In this document: positions 1 to 7,500 of the stretch, piece after piece
Layout of the letters: each line of letters starts with the position of its first letter
Numbering within the stretch: position 1 is the stretch's first letter
From: an uncultured Mediterraneibacter sp.
Lineage (GTDB): Bacteria; Bacillota; Clostridia; Lachnospirales; Lachnospiraceae
Length of the DNA: 64,000 bases
NCBI GenBank assembly: GCA_944376695.1
Contig: CALWDM010000004.1
Span: 1-64,000, forward strand
Direction: 5' to 3'
Translations under genes and position numbers: made by a program
The notes under the pieces: model-generated
Seen by the model: only the letters and a program-made list of their open reading frames with translations
Database searches by the model: none
Told to the model about the DNA's origin: nothing

Positions 1-19
1 GTCGGCGGGGAATAAAAAG

Positions 20-59
20 TTGCCCTTGTTTCGGCTCGTAAGGGCAAAAACAAGGGCAA
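20..59. repeat. Inverted repeat (12-bp stem)
   Basis: Bases 20-31 and 48-59 are perfect reverse complements (arm TTGCCCTTGTTT), with a 16-base loop. No T-run follows, so this is not a standard terminator. It lies in the accessory left edge of the window with no gene attached. Confidence 0.6.
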
Positions 60-120
60 ACAGATAAGGTTTGAACGAAAAATAGGCGTGAAGCCTTGAA
101 AAATCAATGGTTTTTGAGGA

Positions 121-152
121 TTAGCTAGTTAAATCGGAATTTAACTAGCTAA
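121..152. repeat. Perfect 14-bp inverted repeat
   Basis: Bases 121-134 (TTAGCTAGTTAAAT) and 139-152 are exact reverse complements separated by the tetraloop CGGA. It lies just downstream of the decayed TnpV gene (minus strand) and may be its old terminator or the end of a mobile element. Apart from this and the 20-59 repeat I see nothing else in 1-274. Confidence 0.65.
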
Positions 153-274
153 TTATTGCTATACCACTGGTATATTGCAATACAAATGAAATAAAGAACA
201 CATATAATTCCGATAAAAACTAACCACTGAATAAATGTCCCTATACCGCTAAAAAATCCAATCCATATAGAAGT

Positions 275-618
275 TTAGACACTCGTATAAGCTAAGTAAC
301 ACCATAAAACAACCTCCATAGCATACGCCCGTATGCTATTCATTCGACCAACACACTCTAAGGTGTTTTCAACCTTTAACTGCTTCGTGATGCCCTGTGC
401 ATGTTCGTTGATACCGGCAATGTAAGTGTCCAGTCTCAGCCTGTGAAGAGATTGGTGTATACAATCTTTCGGCACTGATTCATATAATCCAAATGCCACT
501 GTACCCATATGTCGATAGGCTTAATGTCTTCTTCGGGGAGTGTCAGGAAAGGGATATAATAATCGCCTTGCAATTCGTATCATAATCCGTTGCTCTTGTC
601 GTAAATATACTTGTCCAT
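275..618 (-). pseudogene. Degenerate TnpV-family transposon-encoded protein
   Basis: On the minus strand a reading frame starts at 618 (MDKYIYDKSNGL), meets an in-frame TGA at 580-582, resumes with YELQGDYYIPFLTLPEED, then shifts frame and ends with IAGINEHAQ and GRMNSIRAYAMEVV before the stop at 275. This order (DEKNGL..YxLxGDYYxP..LPEEE, then N-E-A, then MNSIR..AEEIV) is how I know the small TnpV proteins carried by Firmicute transposons. At least one stop and one frameshift break it, so it is a relic. It marks the left end as former mobile DNA. The family call is by pattern memory; the broken state is read directly. Confidence 0.7.
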
Positions 619-759
619 TATAACATCCTTCAGTATAATATATTTGTACATACATTACAGTTTACCGATTACCACACTCTGTTCTATCTTGTTATGAGGT
701 TTTCTGGCCCTTGTATTTGCCCTTATGAGCAGAGATTCCTTAACTCAGGAGGTGAATCA

Positions 760-933
760 GTGGCAACGATTGCTCTATATGCCGGGGAAATGAATCGGAT
801 GTCGTCTTTGATAGGCGAGGTTAAAAAAAGTGTGGATGATTATTCGTCCGAATTATTCTCCCTGAAGTCAAAGGCTTTGAATATCAGGAAAAGCGTGTGC
901 GATCTGGACGATGTGATCGGAATAATAGTATGA
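760..933 (+). pseudogene. Truncated head of an LXG-like (type VII-type) toxin
   Basis: A GTG start at 760 follows a strong AGGAGGTGA at 747-755. The 57 residues begin VATIALYAGEMNRM and continue through KKSVDDYSSELFSLKSKAL to SVCDLDDVIG. Lachnospiraceae polymorphic toxins of the LXG/type VII class begin this way and normally continue for hundreds of residues after DDVI. Here the frame stops after IGIIV, so the delivery and toxin domains are missing. A longer frame runs in from 694, but the ribosome binding site favours 760. It lies directly before an immunity-like gene. The product is probably non-functional; the family assignment is a recollection of the N-terminal pattern. Confidence 0.5.
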
Positions 934-946
934 GGTGATTAAAAAT

Positions 947-1369
947 ATGAATATGAATTTTGACGGAAAAAGTTTTGTTGAACTATTTCATCAATTATAT
1001 GAGGATATATCAAATAGATTTGATTTAGAGATTGTCGATATAAGTAATGATGTTGTGGAATTAAAAGGAAATAATTTTTCTATTTTCTTCACCTATGATT
1101 TAGATACTACTTGGATATATTACTTTGATAAAAAAAATGATAAAACATATCTTATTAGTAATTACATCAATGTCAATGCTGAAGATGTAGACAGAAAAGA
1201 TATACCAAAAGAGGATGATGTTATATCAAAAGAAATTGAACGAACCTTAAGAATACAAACAAGAGTTCTTTTAAGAAAATTTAATGGTTTGTTAAGTGGG
1301 AAAGGCGAATGGTTTGCATGCTATAAAAACTCACAGTTTTTCCATGAATCAAAACCGATTGTTAAATAG
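947..1369 (+). CDS. Putative orphan immunity protein
   Basis: The protein has 140 residues and starts MNMNFDGKSFVELFHQLY; AGGTGAT at 933-939 gives good spacing to the ATG at 947. It is acidic and soluble, has no signal peptide or membrane segment, and is AT-rich (long A/T runs) unlike the core genes that follow. I do not recognise a named domain. Its place immediately after a toxin N-terminus and its size fit an immunity protein of a polymorphic toxin system, but that is inference from position. Alternatively it is an unrelated small accessory protein. It would be a survivor of a toxin locus whose effector has been lost. Confidence 0.5.
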   Translation: MNMNFDGKSFVELFHQLYEDISNRFDLEIVDISNDVVELKGNNFSIFFTYDLDTTWIYYFDKKNDKTYLISNYINVNAEDVDRKDIPKEDDVISKEIERTLRIQTRVLLRKFNGLLSGKGEWFACYKNSQFFHESKPIVK

Positions 1370-1411
1370 ATATTTAAAAATTATCATTGACAGCATCATT
1401 AACAAATCTCA

Positions 1412-1834
1412 GTGGTTGCTGGGAGGATGTACAGGCGATGCTGTTTTTTGTGTATCTTATCTCCAACAGCTCTTTTTGTTGGGGCAATCATTGACGCTGA
1501 TAATGACCTGTTTTTAATAATTATGCTTGCCCTTTCATTTTTTATCGCAGGCACAGGTGTGATTTGTTTTATTAAGACGGGTATTATATGGGAAAGCTAT
1601 GAAAAACTTTTGCAAGAGGGTGAATATTCTAAAGAAAACAGAGGGAAATCGTTTATTGCCGATGCTATATATATCTCATATTGGATCATTGCAACAGCAA
1701 TTTATTTGGGGTATAGTCTATTATCAAATAACTGGGAGCAGAGTTGGGTAATTTGGGTCATTGCGGCAGTAGTATTTCCTGCTATCGTTGTACTTATTCA
1801 CGTCTTTGAGAAAAAATCAAAAAGATTTGACTGA
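1412..1834 (+). pseudogene. C-terminal membrane half of an XRE-type regulator, N-terminus missing
   Basis: The frame reads CFLCILSPTALFVGAI, then two further hydrophobic segments, with SYEKLLQEGEYSKE between them and WVIWVIAAVVFPAIVVLIHVF near the end. This matches the C-terminal region of Lachnospiraceae proteins that join an N-terminal XRE helix-turn-helix to several membrane helices (ILSP..., YxKLLQEGEY, SxYW...VYLxWSF). No helix-turn-helix is encoded upstream in this frame; the 5' part is gone or shifted. The apparent ATG at 1412 lacks a convincing ribosome binding site. It ends exactly at the palindromic repeat arm at 1834-1940, the border with conserved genome. Confidence 0.5.
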
Positions 1835-1940
1835 GGGAACCGGAATCTGAGCCATATCCCCGTCCGCCGCGAAAACGTCCTGATCACATCGGCAGTTTTC
1901 GGACGTTTACCCAATCATCCGGCTCCCCCACAAATCCAGA
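1834..1940 (-). repeat. Extragenic repeat arm, copy A (3' of the DUF368 gene)
   Basis: Read on the minus strand from the stop of the DUF368 gene, this stretch contains ATCTGGATTTGTGGGGGAGC, GTCCGAAAAC, GGACGTTTTCGC and CGGGGATATGGCT. The same ordered blocks occur after degV (from about 60498) and after the FIVAR gene (63015 downward). Within this copy AAACGTCC pairs with GGACGTTT (8 bp). Only one arm is present here; the mirrored arm seen in the other two copies is absent. It lies between two convergent genes. Confidence 0.65.
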
Positions 1941-1942
1941 TC

Positions 1943-2788
1943 TCACTCTACTTTGACCCGGCTGTTGAACTTATCCAGCGCCAGCGCGCAGACGATACCG
2001 ACCGCGATGCAGACCACATTGACGATAGCTGAACCTGCGGTGAGGAAGCTCCGGACCGGGATGATCATGACGGTTGCCGCGATCACAATGCCTACAATGC
2101 CGTGGAAGGCGATGGAATAGAAATTGTCAAACAGTGCGTTGATCGCCTTGGCGAGCAGGATGACTGTCACCAGTGCCCCGATACCGCCCGGGATGAGCAC
2201 TCCCATGTCAAAGTGTCCGATCCCGTCCACGAACGGCGTGTAAAGACCGAGGGGCATCAGCAGTGTGGAAAAGCTCATGCCGGGAGCGATTACGCTCAGG
2301 GCAAGGCAGAATCCGCAGAACAGATACCAGAAAAAGTTCGGTGCGATCTCAACAGAGGTCATCTGAAGCCCGATGAGCAGTGCGAAAATAACACACATGC
2401 ATACTGCAAGAGAGATCCAGGAGCCTTTTGTCCTGCCCTGCTCGCCTGCTTCTCGGAACAGGGAGGGCAGCATGCCTCCGATCAGGCCGATGAAGAGGCA
2501 GACAGACGGATCCGGGTACTTGTTGAGGAAGAAGGCAAGGATATTTGCCACGCCCAGGAAACCGATAACGCCGCCGATGAATACGGGGATCAGTTTCGGC
2601 ACATGAGTCCGGAAATTTTTAAACGGGTTGGATAACAGTTCCATGATCGGCTTGTAGATACCGAAGATCACACCCAGCACGCCTCCGGATATACCGGGCA
2701 GGACCGCTCCCAGCCCGATCAGCGCGCCCTGTATGACACGGAACAGAAACTGCAGTGGATTAAAATGGCTGCCTGACTTTTTGTCCAT
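1943..2788 (-). CDS. popT: DUF368 polyprenyl-phosphate transporter
   Basis: This is a 281-residue polytopic membrane protein with about eight hydrophobic segments. Its N-terminal motif GALIGLGAVLPGISGG and the internal LSVIAPGMSFSTLLMPLG are the two inverted P-G-(I/M)-S repeats typical of DUF368. The family (PopT) has been shown to recycle undecaprenyl phosphate across the cytoplasmic membrane for cell-wall precursor synthesis; that function is transferred here by family. It stands alone on the minus strand. Its promoter reads TTGCAA (2864-2869), 17 bp, TATAAA (2841-2846), with a palindrome over the -10. A conserved repeat arm follows its stop codon directly. The family is clear; substrate specificity is not proven. 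Confidence 0.85.
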   Translation of the reverse strand: MDKKSGSHFNPLQFLFRVIQGALIGLGAVLPGISGGVLGVIFGIYKPIMELLSNPFKNFRTHVPKLIPVFIGGVIGFLGVANILAFFLNKYPDPSVCLFIGLIGGMLPSLFREAGEQGRTKGSWISLAVCMCVIFALLIGLQMTSVEIAPNFFWYLFCGFCLALSVIAPGMSFSTLLMPLGLYTPFVDGIGHFDMGVLIPGGIGALVTVILLAKAINALFDNFYSIAFHGIVGIVIAATVMIIPVRSFLTAGSAIVNVVCIAVGIVCALALDKFNSRVKVE

Positions 2789-2834
2789 ATGTTTGTAAAT
2801 CCTTTCTTTTATTCATATACTTATTTTACAGACC

Positions 2835-2869
2835 ATAGTATTTATACTATTTTTCTGCGGTTTTTGCAA
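2835..2869 (-). promoter_or_regulatory. popT promoter with palindromic operator over the -10
   Basis: On the minus strand TTGCAA (2864-2869) is followed after 17 bp by TATAAA (2841-2846). The -10 lies inside ATAGTAT-TT-ATACTAT (2835-2850), a perfect 7-bp inverted repeat with a 2-bp spacer. A dimeric regulator bound there would block the promoter. The regulator is unknown. Confidence 0.55.
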
Positions 2870-2922
2870 GTGAAATACAGTTCCTGCATCTGCGGAGGAC
2901 GGGATCCGTCTCTTTTGGAGCG

Positions 2923-2951
2923 TTGACATCGCACAGTGAAATCCGTATAAT
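2923..2951 (+). promoter_or_regulatory. Consensus sigma-A promoter for the 2982 gene and ispG
   Basis: TTGACA (2923-2928), 17-bp spacer, TATAAT (2946-2951): both boxes are perfect. It lies 30 bases before the small membrane protein gene and probably drives the whole ispG-polC run. Confidence 0.85.
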
Positions 2952-2981
2952 GAGAGACAGAAAAAAGGAAGGAAACAGCTT

Positions 2982-3380
2982 ATGATCTACGAAAATAATG
3001 AAGAAAAAAGAAGCATTCTCTGGAGGACAGTCCTGACTGTCTCTTCGGTGATCATTATCATTATATTGCTCTTTTTTATCGTAAAGCTTTTTACCGGCAA
3101 TCCCCTGGAAGGAAGCTGGGTCAGCGAGGACAGCGGCGAGGTGCTTGAGATCGGCGATGACGGGACAGTGACGCTGACCGGCGCTGCAGACGGGGAAGAG
3201 GAAGAAGCTGTCCCCATGTCGTATACCGTGGATACAAAAAATAAGATATTTACCGTATATACGGATTCTGCTTTTGCGGAAGGAGTTCTGTCAGGATCTT
3301 ATGATTACAATATCGAAAAGGACACGCTGACGCTGACAGAGCGTGAGTACGGGGATCAGATGATCTTTACGAGAGAGTAG
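2982..3380 (+). CDS. Small membrane-anchored protein with a beta-rich extracytoplasmic domain
   Basis: The protein has 132 residues: a short cytoplasmic tail, one membrane helix (about residues 15-38, VSSVIIIIILLFFIVKLF), then an acidic outside domain beginning PLEGSWVSEDSGEVLEI. The pattern G-S-W then repeated D-G/T-V-T-L, Y-T-V-D and F-T-V-Y strands resembles the small lipocalin-like or DUF5640-type domains found in Lachnospiraceae. The function is unknown. It follows a perfect promoter and lies about 100 bases before ispG on the same strand, so it is probably co-transcribed with it. The domain class is a tentative recollection. Confidence 0.65.
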   Translation: MIYENNEEKRSILWRTVLTVSSVIIIIILLFFIVKLFTGNPLEGSWVSEDSGEVLEIGDDGTVTLTGAADGEEEEAVPMSYTVDTKNKIFTVYTDSAFAEGVLSGSYDYNIEKDTLTLTEREYGDQMIFTRE

Positions 3381-3482
3381 GCAGACAAAGAGTTGATCAG
3401 AGAGGAGTTCCGTTCTGCGGGACTCTTCTGCTATCCTGAAGGGAAAGAAGCTGGAAGGAAGAGAGATTGGGAGGAGAAAAAG

Positions 3483-4544
3483 ATGACGTACAGGAACCAG
3501 ACAAAGGAGATCTCCATCGGCGGCGTAAAGATCGGCGGAGATAACCCGGTGGCGATTCAGTCCATGACAAATACCAGGACAGAAGATGTGGAAGCGACAG
3601 TGGCCCAGATACTGAAACTGGAGGCAGCGGGATGTGAGATCATCCGCTGCGCTGTGCCGACGATGGAGGCGGCGGAGGCTCTCCGCGGAATCAGAAGCAG
3701 GATCCACATCCCCCTCGTGGCGGATATCCACTTTGACTACAGGCTTGCCATAGCGGCGATCGAGAACGGGGCGGACAAGATCCGCATCAATCCCGGGAAT
3801 ATCGGCTCGGAAGAGAAGGTGAAAGCGGTTGTCGATAAGGCGAAAGAATACAATGTGCCGATCCGCGTCGGAGTGAACAGCGGCTCCCTGGAAAAGCACC
3901 TGCTGGAGAAATACGGCGGCGTCACCGCGGAGGGGATCGTGGAGAGCGCCCTGGACAAGGTGCGCATGATCGAAGGGATGGGATATGACAACCTGGTGGT
4001 GAGCATCAAATCCTCGGATGTGATGATGTGCGTGAAGGCACATGAGCTGATCGCGAAGGAGTGCCCCTACCCGCTCCATGTAGGCATCACGGAGTCCGGG
4101 ACCGTGTATTCCGGAAATGTGAAATCCTCCGTGGGCCTGGGGATCATCCTGTATGAGGGCATCGGCAATACGATCCGAGTCTCCCTGACCGGAGATCCGG
4201 CGGAGGAGATCCGCACGGCGAAACTGATCCTCAGGACGCTGGGCCTGAGAAAAGGCGGGATCGAGGTTGTATCCTGCCCGACATGCGGGAGGACAAAGAT
4301 CGATCTCATCAGCCTTGCCAACGAAGTAGAGAAAATGGTGCAGGACATTCCCCTTGACAATATCAAGGTAGCTGTCATGGGCTGCGTGGTGAACGGCCCC
4401 GGCGAGGCGAAGGAAGCGGACATCGGCATTGCCGGCGGTATCGGTGAAGGGCTGCTCATTAAGAAGGGCGAGATCGTAAAAAAGGTAAAGGAAGAAGAGC
4501 TGCTTGAGACGCTGAGGCAGGAGCTTCTGAACTGGGAGAGATAA
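3483..4544 (+). CDS. ispG: 4-hydroxy-3-methylbut-2-enyl diphosphate synthase IspG (GcpE)
   Basis: This is the penultimate enzyme of the MEP isoprenoid pathway, reducing methylerythritol cyclodiphosphate to HMBPP with a [4Fe-4S] cluster. The 353-residue chain is the short bacterial form: a TIM barrel (VKIGGDNPVAIQSMTNT, VADIHFDYRLA, INPGNIG), then the Fe-S domain. Cluster ligands are visible as Cys265 and Cys268 (SCPTCGR), Cys301 (MGCVVNGPGEA) and Glu308. The start at 3483 follows GGGAGGAG; a longer frame from 3393 lacks support. polC begins two bases after the stop, so the genes are surely co-transcribed, an arrangement common in Clostridia. Confidence 0.96.
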   Translation: MTYRNQTKEISIGGVKIGGDNPVAIQSMTNTRTEDVEATVAQILKLEAAGCEIIRCAVPTMEAAEALRGIRSRIHIPLVADIHFDYRLAIAAIENGADKIRINPGNIGSEEKVKAVVDKAKEYNVPIRVGVNSGSLEKHLLEKYGGVTAEGIVESALDKVRMIEGMGYDNLVVSIKSSDVMMCVKAHELIAKECPYPLHVGITESGTVYSGNVKSSVGLGIILYEGIGNTIRVSLTGDPAEEIRTAKLILRTLGLRKGGIEVVSCPTCGRTKIDLISLANEVEKMVQDIPLDNIKVAVMGCVVNGPGEAKEADIGIAGGIGEGLLIKKGEIVKKVKEEELLETLRQELLNWER

Positions 4545-4546
4545 GA

Positions 4547-7500
4547 TTGGAGCAGGTGAAGAGCGATAAGGTATTTTTTCATGTATTCCCGACACTGAAG
4601 GCAGAGGAGGATATACAAATCCTGTTCGCAGATGTGGAGGTTAAGAAGATCACGACGAATTCGCGCCGTGATTTTCTTCATGTGCATATTTTCAGCAGGC
4701 ATCTGATCCAGAAGAAGCAGATCTGGCAGATGGAGCAGAGGATCAAGGACCAGCTCTTTGCGAAAATCCCGGTGAGCATCCAGATCCTTGAGGAATACGC
4801 GCTGTCAGGGCAGTACACCCCTGAGGCGCTGATGGAGGAATACAGGGAGAGCATGATCCTGGAGTTGAGGCAAACCAGCGTGCTTGCTGCCAGTATGTTC
4901 GGGCAGGCGGAGATCCATTATGGGGAAGGAAATATAGTCTGCCTGGAGCTTCTGGATACCATCGTATCAGAAGGGCGCAGGGCGGAGATCCTGGCTTTTC
5001 TGGAGAAGATATTTGCCGAACGCTTCCGCATGGAAGCGGATATCCGAATCTCTTACCGGGAGCCTTCCGGGACAGGGAGCCGGGAGTATGACGAGCAGAG
5101 GATCCAGCAGGAGATCAATGCCATTTTTGAGCGCAGGGCAAGGCAGCGCGGAGAGACGCCGGCAGCAGAGCAGGAGAAAACACCAGAGGAAAGCGGGGCC
5201 TCAGGCGGGAAAGAGAAGACTTCCGCCGCTTCGCCCGACGGACAGGGCAGCGGCGCGGGGGAAGGGACAGGACAATCACGCAGTACAGGCGCTTCGGAAA
5301 AAGGAAAGAAAGGGTCTGGCAAGGGCGGATTTAAGAAAAAAGATTTCTACCGCCCGGTCAAGACAGGAGACGATCCGAACCTGATCTACGGAAGGAACTT
5401 TGACGATGAGCCCATCACTCTGGACCAGGTAGTCACTGAGATGGGAGAGATCACTTTCCACGGGAAGATCATCAGCTTTGAGACAAGGGAGATCCGCAAT
5501 GAAAAGACGATCATCATCTTTTCGGTCACGGATTTTACAGATACGATCACTGTGAAAATGTTTGCCCGAAATGACCAGCTTCCGGAAATATTAGGGGAGC
5601 TGAAAAAAGGGGCATTCGTCAAGATCAAAGGCGTGACCACCATCGACAAATTTGACGGAGAGCTGACGATCGGTTCCATCGCGGGGATAAAGAAGATTGG
5701 TGATTTTACGGTATCCAGAAAGGATCTCAGCCCGCTGAAAAGGGCAGAGCTCCACTGCCATACGAAGATGAGCGATATGGATGGCGTATCTGAAGTAAAA
5801 AATATCGTAAAACGTGCCCATGACTGGGGACATCCGGCCATTGCCATCACAGACCATGGAGTAGCGCAGGCATTTCCGGACGCAAATCATTACATAGAGA
5901 CGCTGGATAAAGACGATCCCTTTAAGATCATTTACGGGGTGGAAGGCTATGTGGTGGACGACCTGACAGAGATCGCGGTCAATGCGGGGGAACAGCTTTT
6001 GGACGATACTTATATCGTATTCGATATCGAGACCACGGGCTTCAGCGCGATCCGCGATAAGATCATTGAGATCGGGGCGGTCAAAGTGGTAAACAGTGAG
6101 ATCGTGGACAGGTTCAGCACCTTTGTGAACCCGGAGCGCCCGATCCCCTTTGAGATCACAAACCTGACCGGCATTACAGATGAGATGGTCATGGGTGCGC
6201 CAAATATTGAGACCGTGCTCCCTCAGTTCCTTGAGTTCGTGGGGGACGGCGTGCTGGTAGCCCACAATGCCGGGTTCGACGTGGGATTTATCGGGCAGAA
6301 CTGCCGGGATCTGGGTCTGGATGACCGGTTTGTCTATTTGGACACTGTGGCGCTGGCGAGAGTGCTCCTGCCTACCCTGTCCAAGTATAAACTGAACATC
6401 GTGGCAAAGGCTCTGAATATCCCGCTTGAAAACCATCACCGGGCGGTGGATGACGCTGGGGCAACGGCGGAGATCTTTGTGAAATTCGTGGAAATGCTCA
6501 AAAAAGACCATATTACCACCTTAAAAGAAGTGAACCGGTATGGCGACCGCAATGTCAATGCGATCCGCAAGATGCCGACCCATCATATCATTATTCTGGC
6601 GAAGAATGATATCGGGAGATATAATCTGTACCAACTCATTACAGAGTCTCATCTGACTTATTACGCGAGGAGACCCAGGATCCCGAAGAGCCTGCTCAAT
6701 GAGCACAGGGAAGGCCTCCTGATCGGAAGCGCCTGCGAGGCGGGCGAGCTGTATCAGGCGGTACTTGAGAAGCGCTCTTCCGAACAGATCGCCAGACTGG
6801 CTGCTTTTTACGATTATTATGAGATCCAGCCCCTGGGGAATAACTGGTTCATGATCGAGAGCGAGCGTATGCCGGATATCACTTCAGATGAAGATCTGAA
6901 AAATATCAACCGGGAGATCGTGAAGCTGGGCGAGAAGTTCGGGAAGCCCGTCGTGGCGACATGCGACGCGCATTTCCTCGATCCTGAGGATGAAGTCTAC
7001 CGCCGCATCATCATGGCTGGAAAAGGGTTTGACGATGCCGATACCCAGCCTCCCCTTTTTCTCAGGACGACAGAGGAGATGCTGGAGGAGTTCTCCTACC
7101 TGGGCGCGGCAAAAGCGCGGGAGGTCGTGATCGACAATCCGGTGAAGATCGCCCGGATGGTGGAAAAGATCTCCCCGGTCAATCCGAACAAGTGCCCGCC
7201 GGTCATCGAAAATTCTGATCAGGAGCTGAGGAATATCTGTTATCGAAAGGCGCACGAAATGTATGGGGAGGACCTTCCGGTGCAAGTGTCGTCACGACTG
7301 GAAAAGGAGCTGAATTCCATCATATCTAACGGGTATGCGGTCATGTACATCATCGCCCAGAAGCTCGTGTGGAAATCCAATGCGGACGGATATCTGGTAG
7401 GATCGAGGGGCTCTGTCGGCTCGTCTTTTGTGGCTACTATGGCGGGGATCACAGAAGTGAATCCGCTGAGCCCGCATTATTACTGCAGCAAATGCCATTA

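Noticed and set aside
3291..4595. A 434-codon open frame antisense to ispG
   Set aside because: It mirrors a well-supported gene, has an Arg/His/Asp-rich composition typical of antisense frames and no ribosome binding site.
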